From Gammaproteobacteria bacterium (lineage in GTDB: Bacteria; Pseudomonadota; Gammaproteobacteria; Nevskiales; Nevskiaceae), in NCBI GenBank assembly GCA_022599775.1, contig JAHZLQ010000078.1, positions 1-64,000 of the forward strand: a stretch of 64,000 nucleotides of DNA, in the 5' to 3' direction. The position numbers and the translations under genes were made by a program. Below, piece by piece: positions 49,855 through 58,859 of this stretch (within the stretch, counting starts at the first letter, position 1; each line of letters begins with the position of its first letter). The notes below the pieces were generated by a model. The model saw only the letters and a program-made list of their open reading frames with translations. It did no database searches and was not told the origin of the DNA.

Positions 49855-50864
49855 TGGCGGCTGTCGCTGAAGCGAAAGCTGAAGCCTTGCCGGTTCGTCG
49901 CAAGGTACTTCACATCGAAGCGGGTGTGACGCTGACCGGATTGGCCGCGCCCAGGATGAGCCTGGCGGTGCTGGCGCCGGCGCGCTTAGCGGAGTCGGCC
50001 GTGGTGCTGGTGTGTCTCCCGGGGGGCGGCATGACGCGTCGCTACTGGGATCTGCCGGATCAAGGCGGCGCGCGCTTCAGCTTCGCGCAGGCGATGGTCG
50101 CGCGGGGCTTCGTCGTTGTGATGCTCGACTACCTCGGAATCGGTGACAGCGACCGCCCCGAAGACGGCTGGCAGCTGACGCCCGAATTGCTCACGGTCGC
50201 CAATTCACAGGTGGTCGACGTGGTGCTGCGTCGACTGCGCGAGGGCCGTCTGGATGCGCAGTGGCCGGCTTTGCCGGAGTTGCGCAGTATCGGGGTCGGT
50301 CACTCCATGGGGGCAATGATGACGGTGCTGCATCAGGCGTCCAGCGCGCCGCATGCGGCCATTGCCGTGCTCGGATTTTCAACCCGGGGACTGCCTCAGT
50401 ACCTGCCGCCTCAGGCGCTGGGACAGGATCATTCGCGTCTGCGCGGCGAGGCGGTGTCGCTGGCCCGGCTCATGTTCGACGGGCAGGCTTATCCGTCGCC
50501 AGTACGAAAGTCCATGTCGGGGACGGACCTGTATGCCGGAGCCGCGGCCGATCCCGGCGGTGCTGTGGCGATCCGCGCTGCGATGACGCATCTGCTGGCG
50601 GTGCCGGCGCTCACCTCGATGTTGCCCGGCAACGTTGCGCCCGAGGCTGCGGCGATTACGGTGCCGGTCTTCATCGGTCTGGGCGAGCGCGACATGGCCG
50701 GTCCGACGCATGCGGTGCCGGCTAATTTCCCGGCGAGCCAGGACATTACGCTGCACGTGCTGCCGGGGGCGGGACACAGCCACTTGCTGTTCGCTGCGCG
50801 GGCCGGACTGTACCGCCGCTTTGCGGCCTGGGCGCAGGACATCACGAATTCGATCACGAACTGA
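49854..50864 (+). CDS. alpha/beta hydrolase
   Basis: The 336-residue protein has an alpha/beta-hydrolase fold. CLPGGGMTRRYWD is the oxyanion-hole region and LDYLGIGDSDRP an acid loop. The nucleophile elbow is VGHSMGAMM (Ser), and the C-terminal GLGERDMAGP and PGAGHSHLLF supply Asp and His. It is presumably an esterase or thioesterase-like enzyme. The ATG at 49854 overlaps the thiolase stop (TGATG), with a GTG three bases earlier as an alternative. It is co-transcribed with the DUF35/thiolase pair. Confidence 0.85.
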   Translation: MAAVAEAKAEALPVRRKVLHIEAGVTLTGLAAPRMSLAVLAPARLAESAVVLVCLPGGGMTRRYWDLPDQGGARFSFAQAMVARGFVVVMLDYLGIGDSDRPEDGWQLTPELLTVANSQVVDVVLRRLREGRLDAQWPALPELRSIGVGHSMGAMMTVLHQASSAPHAAIAVLGFSTRGLPQYLPPQALGQDHSRLRGEAVSLARLMFDGQAYPSPVRKSMSGTDLYAGAAADPGGAVAIRAAMTHLLAVPALTSMLPGNVAPEAAAITVPVFIGLGERDMAGPTHAVPANFPASQDITLHVLPGAGHSHLLFAARAGLYRRFAAWAQDITNSITN

Positions 50865-50878
50865 AGGAGCGAAGAAGC

Positions 50879-51187
50879 ATGGCAATCACACTCAAGGCCG
50901 GTACCCGCCTGAAGAGCGCGGTTTGCGAGACGCAAGTGATGGTGATCAAGGCCGCCGCCGGCGAATATGCGGTGCAATGCGGAGGGGCGGCGATGCTCGC
51001 GCCGAACGAGGACGGTGCTGGTGAGCTCGATCCGGCGCAGGCCGGAGGCACACTGATCGGAAAGCGCTACGTCAATGCGGACGAGTCCATCGAAATACTC
51101 TGTACCAAGGGCGGGAAGGGCTCGCTGGTGCTCGACGGCGTGCCGCTGGAAGTCAAACAGGCCAAGCAGTTGCCGTCATCCGACTGA
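50879..51187 (+). CDS. small conserved unknown protein of the CoA-catabolism block
   Basis: The 102-residue protein contains three cysteines (Cys16 in SAVCETQV, Cys34 in VQCGGAAM, Cys75 in ILCTKGGKGS). The CGG and CTKGG contexts suggest a compact beta-rich, possibly metal-binding fold. I recall similar small proteins beside acyl-CoA synthetases in lipid-catabolic clusters, without a known function. A strong ribosome site (AAGGAG) precedes the ATG. The acyl-CoA synthetase starts 15 bp downstream. Function not assigned. Confidence 0.75.
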   Translation: MAITLKAGTRLKSAVCETQVMVIKAAAGEYAVQCGGAAMLAPNEDGAGELDPAQAGGTLIGKRYVNADESIEILCTKGGKGSLVLDGVPLEVKQAKQLPSSD

Positions 51188-51202
51188 ACGCCGGACGCCG
51201 TC

Positions 51203-52726
51203 ATGAATATCGCGATGATTCTGGACATGGCCGCCGACAGCTTTCCGGAACGCACGGCACTGCAATGTGGCGACGACCGGTTCAGCTACAGCGAACTGCG
51301 CGTGGCGGCCCGGGCTCTGGCGCGGCACGTACGTGCCGCCGGTGCGGCTCATCTTGCGCTGCTCGATGTGAACAGTCCGGCGGCGCCGATCGCGATCTTC
51401 GCCGCCGCCTACGCCGGCGTCGCCTATGCGCCGCTGAACTATCGACTCACGCCGGAAGAAATCAACGAACTGGTCGCGCGCATTGCGCCAGCCTGCATCA
51501 TTGCCGGCCCCGAGCACCTGGCGCGATTCGACGGACGCGACGAGCTCAGCGTCATCGCGCGCGATACCGTACTGGCGATGCGCACGGCGTCCGACGCCGA
51601 AGCCCCATCACTAGGGGAGGATCCGCGCGCGGTGGCGGTGCTGCTGTTCACCAGTGGCACCACGGGCAAACCCAAGGCCGCCATCCTGCGTCACGAAAAT
51701 CTGCTGTCGTACATCGTCGGCACCGTTGAATTCGCCGCAGCCGATGAGCAGGACGCCATCGCTGTCGCCGTGCCGCCGTACCACATCGCCGGAATATCGG
51801 CTGTCCTGAGTTCCACCTATGCCTGTCGACGCATGGTGCAGCTCGAAAATTTCGACGCGGCGGCCTGGCTCGCGGCCTGTCGCGAACATCGCGTGAGCAA
51901 TGCCTTTCTGGTGCCGACGATGCTGTCGCGGGTGGTTGAATATCTGCTCGCAGCCGACGCACGCCCCGATCTGGGTTCCTTGCGGGCGATCGCCTACGGC
52001 GGCGGCAAGATGCCGCAATCGACAATCGAAAGCGCCATGCGTCTGTTCGACGGCGTTGATTTCACCAATGCTTACGGCCTGACCGAAACCAGCTCGACGG
52101 TCGCCGTGCTGGGGCCGGATGAACACCGTATGGCCATTACCAGCGAGGACCCGCAGGTGCGCCGACGCCTGTCGTCCGTGGGCCGGGCCACCGGCGCCGT
52201 CGAAATCCAGGTGCGGGACGAAGCCGGCGTCGAGCTGCCGCCAGAAAGCCTGGGACTGGTGTTCGTTCGCGGACCACAGGTCTCCGGAGAATACGATTCC
52301 CTGGGGAGTCAGCTGGACAGCGGTGGCTGGTTCCCGACGCGGGATCGTGGCTATCTGGACGCCGACGGCTATTTGTACCTCGATGGCCGGGCCGACGACG
52401 TGATCGTGCGTGGCGGCGAGAACATCTCGCCCGGCGAGATCGAGGATGTGCTGCTGACGCATCCGGCCGTGGCGGATGCTGCGGTCGTGGCGATACCGGA
52501 CGAGCAATGGGGCGAAGCCGTGGCGGCCGCCGTGGTGCTCAAGCCCGGCACCCGCGTCGCCGAACAGGAATTGCAGGACCTGGTTCGCGAGCGCCTGCGT
52601 TCCTCACGCGTGCCGCAAGCGATACTGTTCAAGTCGGAGTTGCCCTATAACGACCTGGGCAAGATCCTGAGACGAGTGATTCGACAGGACATCGCCCGTA
52701 CCGGCGCGCTGGGAGCCGCGATCTAA
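51203..52726 (+). CDS. acyl-CoA synthetase (AMP-forming)
   Basis: The 507-residue protein belongs to the ANL superfamily. The ATP-binding P-loop is LLFTSGTTGKPKAAIL, the A5 motif is NAYGLTETSS, and hinge region A8 is LYLDGRADDVIVRGGENISPGEIED. The A10 catalytic Lys is in YNDLGKILRR. It ligates CoA to a carboxylic acid via an acyl-adenylate. The neighbouring genes suggest a hydrophobic or cyclic acid. It lies within a run of co-directional genes and is followed by the CoA-transferase gene. Confidence 0.92.
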   Translation: MNIAMILDMAADSFPERTALQCGDDRFSYSELRVAARALARHVRAAGAAHLALLDVNSPAAPIAIFAAAYAGVAYAPLNYRLTPEEINELVARIAPACIIAGPEHLARFDGRDELSVIARDTVLAMRTASDAEAPSLGEDPRAVAVLLFTSGTTGKPKAAILRHENLLSYIVGTVEFAAADEQDAIAVAVPPYHIAGISAVLSSTYACRRMVQLENFDAAAWLAACREHRVSNAFLVPTMLSRVVEYLLAADARPDLGSLRAIAYGGGKMPQSTIESAMRLFDGVDFTNAYGLTETSSTVAVLGPDEHRMAITSEDPQVRRRLSSVGRATGAVEIQVRDEAGVELPPESLGLVFVRGPQVSGEYDSLGSQLDSGGWFPTRDRGYLDADGYLYLDGRADDVIVRGGENISPGEIEDVLLTHPAVADAAVVAIPDEQWGEAVAAAVVLKPGTRVAEQELQDLVRERLRSSRVPQAILFKSELPYNDLGKILRRVIRQDIARTGALGAAI

Positions 52727-52852
52727 GGAGCCTCATGAGCTTGAGCCGCACCAGCGCGAAGCGGGAGCAGGCCGCGCGCACAGACATCAGGCGAGCGGTC
52801 CGGCCGCCGACGGCTCGCAGCCAAGCCGCCCTCGGTCGCTGCCGGCACCGTC

Positions 52853-54286
52853 ATGCCGGGCAGGGCGAAGGCTCGAGCCGGAATCGATGCACGGGCCGAG
52901 CCGGCAGTGTGGTTCATGCGAGGTCGTCAGTTGTCTGAATCCTGGAACGAGAGCGGGACGGCTGCCGCATATGCCGCCTTGTTGCTGCGCTCGCTGGGGC
53001 AGAGGTGCGTCGATATCGATGTGCCGTCGCGCCACCCGGCGATCGCGTGGGCACACAGCGGCGCCATGGCTTTGACGGGGTCAAGCGAGGCCGAGCCGCG
53101 CATGTGTCCGGTACCGCTGGCGTCCTGCGCGGACGCGGCCTTGGCCGCGCTCGCATCGCTGGCGCCCGCCGGTTCGTTCGGTCAGGTGGACGGCGCGGCC
53201 TTGCTCGGCGAGCGCGCAGCAGTGGCCGGCTTTTCGCGCGCCGGTCTGGTTTCGCCCGGCGGCGCATGCCGTCTGCTGGAAGCCCGCGATGGCTGGCTGG
53301 CCGTCAATTTCCCGCGCGAGAGTGACTGGGAACTGGCTCCGGCCTGGCTGGAGATCAATACCGTCGACGATTGGTCCGCCGTCGCGGCGCGGCTGCGGGA
53401 CTGCCGGAGTGCAGACCTTGTGGAGCGTGCGCGATTGATGGGGCTGGCCGTGTCGGCGGAAGTCGAGCCGGCTGATTCCACGCCGCCCTGGTTCCGTCAG
53501 GCTCGCCTGGGCTCGCAACGAGCGCGCGGCGCAATGGCTTCTCCGCTGGTGGTGGATCTGTCGACGCTGTGGGCCGGCCCCCTGTGCGGGCACTTGCTGC
53601 AACAGCTCGGTGCCACGGTGGTCAAGTTGGAAAGCCAGGCTAGGCCCGACGGCGCACGGTTTGGTCCCGAACCGTTCTTTGATCTGCTCAATGCCGGCAA
53701 GTCCAGCGTGGCGCTGGACCCGAAGAAGCCGGCGGAACGCGAGGCGCTGCTGGCTCTGCTGCACCGCGCGGATATCGTGATCGAGAGCACGCGGCCGCGT
53801 GCTCTGGCTCAGTTCGGCATCGACGCTGCGGCCGTGCTGCGCGAGTCGCCGGGACTGAGCTGGGTGTCGATCAGCGGCTACGGACGCAGCGCACCGCACA
53901 GCCACTGGGTTGCATTCGGCGACGATGCCGGTGTCGCCGCCGGGCTGTCCCGGTTGCTGGACGCCGCCGGTTCGCGGGCATTCTGCGCGGACGCGATCGC
54001 CGATCCGCTGACCGGCTTGCACGCGGCCTTGGCGGCGTGGAGTGATTACCTCGGCGGCGGCGGACATCTGATCGCACTGTCCTTGCGTGATGTGGTCGCA
54101 CACTGCGCCGGATTCGATCGTCCGAGGACGCGCTCGGCGATCCGTGCGCGTGCCTCCGATTGGTCGCGCATCGCCGCGGCGGCGGGTGGCGCTGCGCCAC
54201 CGCGCGCTAGGCGAGCGCAGGAACGCGCGCCTGCCCTGGGTGCGAACACCCGGCAATGGACCTCGCGGTTCGGGGTGGCATGCTGA
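52853..54286 (+). CDS. CaiB/BaiF (class III)-like CoA-transferase, atypical
   Basis: The product is about 477 residues. Residues ~230-400 form a CaiB/BaiF domain: LVVDLSTLWAGPLCGHLLQQLGATVVKLESQARPDGAR, LNAGKSSVALDPKKPAER, ADIVIESTRPRALAQFGID, VSISGYGR. The N-terminal half (SLGQRCVDIDVPSRHPAIAWAHSGAMALTG...) is a second, degenerate copy-like domain. It may start at ATG 52853, GTG 52907 or ATG 52916. Oddly the best ribosome site (AAGGAG before ATG 52735) opens a different frame that ends at 52938. The 3' end overlaps the amidohydrolase by 31 bp. Confidence 0.8.
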   Translation: MPGRAKARAGIDARAEPAVWFMRGRQLSESWNESGTAAAYAALLLRSLGQRCVDIDVPSRHPAIAWAHSGAMALTGSSEAEPRMCPVPLASCADAALAALASLAPAGSFGQVDGAALLGERAAVAGFSRAGLVSPGGACRLLEARDGWLAVNFPRESDWELAPAWLEINTVDDWSAVAARLRDCRSADLVERARLMGLAVSAEVEPADSTPPWFRQARLGSQRARGAMASPLVVDLSTLWAGPLCGHLLQQLGATVVKLESQARPDGARFGPEPFFDLLNAGKSSVALDPKKPAEREALLALLHRADIVIESTRPRALAQFGIDAAAVLRESPGLSWVSISGYGRSAPHSHWVAFGDDAGVAAGLSRLLDAAGSRAFCADAIADPLTGLHAALAAWSDYLGGGGHLIALSLRDVVAHCAGFDRPRTRSAIRARASDWSRIAAAAGGAAPPRARRAQERAPALGANTRQWTSRFGVAC

Positions 54287-55689
54287 TCCGAGGCGCCGAG
54301 CTGGCGGGGCATGGGATCGTCGACCTGCGGATCAAGGCTGATCGTATCGAGCGCATCGCCGGGTATCTGCAGCGGCGCCCGGACGAAGCGCTGATCGAGG
54401 CCGATGGCGGCGCGCTCCTGCCGGGCCTGCATGATCACCATCTGCACCTGTATTCGCTGGCGGCGTCTCTGGAATCGATCGACTGCGGCCCACCCCGAGT
54501 ACGTGAGGCGGCACAGCTGGCGCGGACGCTGGCGGATGCGGCAGCCGAACGCGCGCCCGGGCAATGGCTGCGGGGCGTCGGCTACCACTCCTCGGTTGCG
54601 GGCGAATTGACGCGCGACGAACTGGACCGATGGGTGGCCGACTTCCCGTTGCGGATTCAACATCGCAGTGGTCGCCTGTGGATATTCAACTCGGCAGGCT
54701 TGCGTGCCTTGGGCTTGGACGACGCCCGGCGTGGCGACGACCCATTCGAGCGTCTCGGCCAGCGCCGCAGCGGCCGGCTTTATGATGCCGACGAGTGGCT
54801 GCGCAAGCAGCTCAAGCACACCGCACCGGGGCTGGGACCGATCAGTCGATTGCTGGCCAGCTATGGCATCACCGGGCTTACCGATACCACGCCGAGCAAT
54901 ACGGCGGACAGTCTGGCCGCCTTCGAGTCGGCCTGTGCCGAAGGTGCGCTACTCCAGGCCATACGCGTGATGGGCGATGCCTCGCTCGACGAGGCGGCGG
55001 ACGGCGATCGCGTCACGCGCGGCGAACACAAGTTTCATCTGCATGAGCATGAATTGCCGGAGCTCGGATCACTGGTCGCCGCCATACGGCGCAGCCACCG
55101 CCATCGTCGCAGCGTGGCTTTTCACTGCGTGACACGAACCGAGCTGGTGTTTGCCCTGGCTGCATTGGAGATGGCCGGTTCCTTACGAGGTGACCGCATC
55201 GAACACGCGAGCATCGCGCCGGACGAACTGTTGCCGCAGATGCGGCAGCTTGGCATCAGCGTCGTGACGCAACCGGGTTTCATCGCAACGCGCGGTGATG
55301 TTTATCGGCGCGAGGTCGATCCGCAGGAGCAGCCCTGGCTTTATCGCCTGCGTGGACTCGTCGATGCGGGGATTCCGCTGGCCGGTAGCAGTGACGCACC
55401 GTTCGGGGACTTGAATCCATGGGCGGCGATGCAGGCTGCGGTCGATCGCAAATGCGAATCTGGCGTCCTTCTGGGCGTGGATGAAGGTCTCAGCCCGGAA
55501 CAGGCGCTGGCCCTGTTCACCTCGAGCGCACCCGCACCGGGCCGTGAATGGCGCCGCGTGGCCGTCGGGGAGCCGGCGGATCTATGCCTGCTGAGCCAGC
55601 CCTGGGCTCATGCGCGCAAGGCGCTGGGACAGGTGCGGGTCCGCGCCAGCCTGCAGGCCGGCCGCGTGACCTGGAACGGCGACATCTGA
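54256..55689 (+). CDS. amidohydrolase family protein (amidohydrolase_3/YtcJ-like)
   Basis: The 477-residue protein has the metal-dependent hydrolase barrel. LLPGLHDHHLHLYSLA contains the HxH metal site. VAFHCVTRTELVFALAAL, RIEHASIAPDELLPQM and AGSSDAPFGDLNPW hold the later metal/acid ligands, typical of the YtcJ-like group. Substrates of this group are poorly known. The start overlaps the end of the CoA-transferase frame; ATG 54256 gives a normal beta-strand entry. It is the last gene of the continuous run from 48235. Confidence 0.87.
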   Translation: MDLAVRGGMLIRGAELAGHGIVDLRIKADRIERIAGYLQRRPDEALIEADGGALLPGLHDHHLHLYSLAASLESIDCGPPRVREAAQLARTLADAAAERAPGQWLRGVGYHSSVAGELTRDELDRWVADFPLRIQHRSGRLWIFNSAGLRALGLDDARRGDDPFERLGQRRSGRLYDADEWLRKQLKHTAPGLGPISRLLASYGITGLTDTTPSNTADSLAAFESACAEGALLQAIRVMGDASLDEAADGDRVTRGEHKFHLHEHELPELGSLVAAIRRSHRHRRSVAFHCVTRTELVFALAALEMAGSLRGDRIEHASIAPDELLPQMRQLGISVVTQPGFIATRGDVYRREVDPQEQPWLYRLRGLVDAGIPLAGSSDAPFGDLNPWAAMQAAVDRKCESGVLLGVDEGLSPEQALALFTSSAPAPGREWRRVAVGEPADLCLLSQPWAHARKALGQVRVRASLQAGRVTWNGDI

Positions 55690-55929
55690 TTCCTGCGCAA
55701 GGCGCATTCGTTTCAGACCCATCCTCAGCTGTCTCCCCAGGTACTCGATTTGGACGAGGCGCCCAACAGCGGCCTGCCTGAGCATGGGACATCGCGATTT
55801 GCACGCTTTGGCGATGTGTCGCGTTCACGGCAAGGCGGGGGAACGGAAGACGAGTCGGGTCGAATTCAAGGCTCGCAATCACGCCCAGGAAGGCCCTCAA
55901 CGGCCCTCGGTGCAGAAATGGAGAATCGA
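55690..55929. other. intergenic region before the DUF1329 gene
   Basis: A 240-bp gap separates the amidohydrolase from the DUF1329 gene. A longer in-frame extension of the latter crosses it without a signal peptide and is not coding. No promoter or operator is clear by eye. Confidence 0.4.
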
Positions 55930-57303
55930 ATGAATCGCAATGGGATCCTGTTGTTTTGTGCCCTGTCGTGCAGCGCGCTGGCGCCCGGCCTTGTCGAGGC
56001 CAAAGTGTCCGCCGAGGAAGCGGCGAAGCTCGACAGCGACCAATACAACTGCATGGGCGCCGAGCGTGCGGGTACCGAAAGCGGGGTCGCCGAATTCACC
56101 GGTAAGTACATCGACAGCTGGCCGGGTCTTGAGAGCGATCACGGGTATGCGCCAGGGCCGTATGCCGACGAAAAGCCCTCGTTCCGGATTACGGCCGAAA
56201 ACATGTCCAAGTACGCCGACAAGCTGACGGAAGGGCAGAAGACGCTGTTGCAGAAGTACCCGAACGATTACTACATGAACGTGTATCCGAGCCACCGCGA
56301 TTTCGGCAACAAGGACTGGGTCTGCGACACCGTCAAGAAGAACGCGGTCGAGGCCGAGGTGGTGCATGACGGCCTCGGCATCACCGGCACCACCGGCGCG
56401 ATTCCGTTTCCGTTCCCCAAGAGTGGCCTTGAAGCCATCTGGAACATCATCAATCCGCACCGCGCCTGGACCGAGCAGGCCGTCTGCGACATCGCCGATG
56501 TCTACAGCAACGGCAAGATCGCCTGGGGCCGCAACAAGTTCATGACCATGAATGGCGGCAACAATCCCGATCCGAACGAGCGCAGCGAATATCAGGACAA
56601 GATCAACAGCTACTTCTATACCGGGTATCAATTGCCCGAGCGCGACCGCGGATTTGTCGCCGTGGGTTATCAGCCGAACGACTTCTCCAGCGACTCCACG
56701 CAGTCCTGGCAGTATCAGCCGGGCATCCGTCGGGTCCGTCAGGCGCCGGAAGTCGGTTTCGACTACCCGGTACCGCCGGCCGGTTTGCGCACGGTGGACG
56801 ATGATTACGTCTTCAATGGCTCGCCCGAGCGTTACACCTGGAAGCTCGTGGGCAAGGCTGAAATGTACGTTCCGTACCACAACTTCAAGGCCAACGATCC
56901 GTCGCTGACCTACAAGGAACTGATCAAGCCCCACACCTTCAATCCGGAATACGTGCGCTATGAACTGCATCGCGTCTGGATCGTCGAAGGCACGCTCAAG
57001 GACAACATGCGACACATCTACAGCAAGCGTCGCCTATATGCCGATGAGGACACCTGGATGGCGCTGTGGGCCGACAACTACGACGGCCGTGGCGAGTTGT
57101 GGCGCGTCGCTTTCGTCAACTACTTCTACGCGCAGGAGTCGCAGACCTTTCATCGTGGCGCTTCGATCTACCACGATCTCAACGCCGGAGCCTACGAAGC
57201 CGGCTACCTGACCAATGAGCGCGGCGATGACTGGTGGCGGCTGAACCAGAAACTGTCGCCCGCGCAGTTCAGTCCGCAGGCGATCGCCCGCGGCGGTCAC
57301 TGA
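55930..57303 (+). CDS. exported DUF1329 protein
   Basis: The 457-residue precursor has a signal peptide (MNRNGILLFCALSCSALAPGLVEA). The DUF1329 fold follows, with DTVKKNAVEAEVVHDGLGITGTTGAIPFPFPKSGLEAIWN, GQVPxR-like GIRRVRQAPEVGFDYP and YELHRVWIVEGTLK. DUF1329 proteins resemble outer-membrane lipoprotein-binding (LolB-like) folds. They commonly accompany DUF1302 porin-like proteins and hydrophobic-compound catabolic genes. No DUF1302 gene is in this window. I chose ATG 55930 because GGAGA precedes it by 5 nt; 55918 is an in-frame alternative. Role in uptake or binding of a lipophilic substrate is inferred. Confidence 0.88.
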   Translation: MNRNGILLFCALSCSALAPGLVEAKVSAEEAAKLDSDQYNCMGAERAGTESGVAEFTGKYIDSWPGLESDHGYAPGPYADEKPSFRITAENMSKYADKLTEGQKTLLQKYPNDYYMNVYPSHRDFGNKDWVCDTVKKNAVEAEVVHDGLGITGTTGAIPFPFPKSGLEAIWNIINPHRAWTEQAVCDIADVYSNGKIAWGRNKFMTMNGGNNPDPNERSEYQDKINSYFYTGYQLPERDRGFVAVGYQPNDFSSDSTQSWQYQPGIRRVRQAPEVGFDYPVPPAGLRTVDDDYVFNGSPERYTWKLVGKAEMYVPYHNFKANDPSLTYKELIKPHTFNPEYVRYELHRVWIVEGTLKDNMRHIYSKRRLYADEDTWMALWADNYDGRGELWRVAFVNYFYAQESQTFHRGASIYHDLNAGAYEAGYLTNERGDDWWRLNQKLSPAQFSPQAIARGGH

Positions 57304-57329
57304 CACCTGATTCGGCCGGAGACTGGAAC

Positions 57330-58199
57330 GTGAAGACCGCATTTCTGACGGGCGCCAACATCGGCCAGTCCAACCTGTTGTCCAAGCAACTCGCGAAGCG
57401 CGGCTGGCGTGTATTTTCCGGCGTGCTGCCGGGCGCACCGCATGACCTTGACGGCATCGCCAACATCAGCGTGGTCGAGCAGGACGTGTCCAGCGACGAA
57501 TCGGTGCGCAGCAGCGCTGAATTCGTGGCAAAGCAGGTCGGCGAGCGTGGCATCGACCTGCTGATGAACATCGCCGGCGTCGCCAACATCGCCGTCGGCG
57601 TGCTCGAAGGTGTGGACCTGCGGCAGGCGCACCGGCTGTTCGAGATCAACGCCTTCGGCCAGCTGCGAGTGGTGCAGGCTTTCCTGCCGATGCTGCGCGC
57701 GGCGGCGCCGGGTTCGCGCATCATCAACTACAGCTCCGGCGCGATCATCGCCAATCCGGTGGGCGCCGGCGTCTACAACATGACCAAGCACGCGATTCAC
57801 GGCATGACCCTGACCCTGCGCCACGAACTCGCGCCGTTCGGCATCCAGGTCACCTCGATCATCCCCGGCGGTGTGTTGACCGCGATGTCGGCCAATTCCC
57901 ACGAGAACACCCGCAAGACCTGGAGTCAGCAGCCGCCCGCCGTGCACGCCGCCTACGACCCGTTTCTGGGCAAGGTCGTCACCCAGGTATTGCCGGATAT
58001 GCTGGAGAAAAGCGGCAACTCTCCGGAGTACGCTGTCGACGAAGCGCTCAAGATCATCGACCTCAAGAAATGGAAGCCGATGCACTACGTGGGCCGCGAT
58101 GTGAAGCCGATGGGCCTGATGCGGCGTCTGCTGTCCGACAGCGCGCTCGAGGCGATGATGCGCTCCACCTTCAAGATTCCGGCCTATCGCAAGACTTGA
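57330..58199 (+). CDS. short-chain dehydrogenase/reductase
   Basis: The 289-residue protein is a classical SDR. The cofactor loop is FLTGANIGQSNLLSKQL, with MNIAGVAN as the NAG-like motif. The catalytic Ser is in INYSSGAI and the YNMTK motif is intact. A ~60-residue C-terminal extension (HYVGRDVKPMGLMRRLLSD...) is present. The GTG at 57330 is preceded by GGAGA. It follows DUF1329 after 26 bp and is followed by the SCP2 gene, pointing to hydroxysteroid- or hydroxyacyl-type chemistry. Confidence 0.88.
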   Translation: MKTAFLTGANIGQSNLLSKQLAKRGWRVFSGVLPGAPHDLDGIANISVVEQDVSSDESVRSSAEFVAKQVGERGIDLLMNIAGVANIAVGVLEGVDLRQAHRLFEINAFGQLRVVQAFLPMLRAAAPGSRIINYSSGAIIANPVGAGVYNMTKHAIHGMTLTLRHELAPFGIQVTSIIPGGVLTAMSANSHENTRKTWSQQPPAVHAAYDPFLGKVVTQVLPDMLEKSGNSPEYAVDEALKIIDLKKWKPMHYVGRDVKPMGLMRRLLSDSALEAMMRSTFKIPAYRKT

Positions 58200-58366
58200 G
58201 CGGCGGCGTCCGTCATCCGGCGGCGAACGAGACCGGCTAAACTGGCGGCCTGGACCCCATTGGCTTTGCCCAGGGGCGGTCGAGGCGAACCGCGCCTTCA
58301 GCGCGCTGCCAGCTCCGCCCTGGGACTATCCGATCACGTATTCACTACACCCGGAGTTATCTGAAG

Positions 58367-58684
58367 ATGAGCGCTGCCGCCTTTCTCAAGCAATTGCCCG
58401 AAGCCTTCAACCCTGAAGCCGCCGTTGGAACGGACTGCGTGCTTCAGTTCAACACCTCCGAGCCGGTCTACGCCACGATCAAGGACGGCAGCTGCACGAT
58501 CACCGAAGGCACCGCAAGCGACCCTGACGTGACCCTGATCATGGAAGACGACGATCTCGTCGCGCTGATGAAGGGTGAACTCAACGGCATGACCGCGTTC
58601 ATGACCGGCAAGCTCCAGGTGGAGGGCGACCTCATGCTCGGTCAGCGCCTGCAGGGCTTTTTCGATCAGTCCAAGCTGGGCTGA
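58367..58684 (+). CDS. SCP2 sterol-carrier domain protein
   Basis: The 105-residue protein is a single SCP2 domain. VLQFNTSEPVYATIKDGSCTITEGTASDPDVTLIMEDDDLVALMKGELNGMTAFMTGKLQVEGDLMLGQRLQGFF is the usual continuous pattern with the KGELNGMTAFMTGKLQVEGD core. SCP2 domains bind lipids or acyl-CoAs in a hydrophobic tunnel. Here it could present a hydrophobic substrate to the adjacent enzymes. It is followed by a strong terminator that closes the block. Confidence 0.9.
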   Translation: MSAAAFLKQLPEAFNPEAAVGTDCVLQFNTSEPVYATIKDGSCTITEGTASDPDVTLIMEDDDLVALMKGELNGMTAFMTGKLQVEGDLMLGQRLQGFFDQSKLG

Positions 58685-58700
58685 AATCGAGGCTCGAACA

Positions 58701-58734
58701 AACAAGAAGGCCCGCGTCAGCGGGCCTTCTTGTT
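58701..58734 (+). terminator. strong hairpin terminator after the SCP2 gene
   Basis: AACAAGAAGGCCCGC and GCGGGCCTTCTTGTT make a perfect 15-bp stem with a 4-nt loop (GTCA). The stem is A/T-rich at its base, as in bidirectional intrinsic terminators. It separates the catabolic genes from the oppositely oriented tRNA-Glu. Confidence 0.85.
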
Positions 58735-58859
58735 GATGCTCGAATATCAGCCACCGTGAGTGGCACGATTGAGGCGTTGCTCTGGCCGAATATTGCTGTT
58801 CGTGGCCATTTTCGGCACTCGACGTCGCCGGTGAATGCCGCGCAACGCCTTGATTTAAT

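Noticed and set aside
52735..52938. 67-residue protein upstream of the CoA-transferase
   Set aside because: It has an excellent ribosome site but Arg/Ser-rich shadow-like composition and overlaps the CoA-transferase. Kept as a finding rather than a gene.
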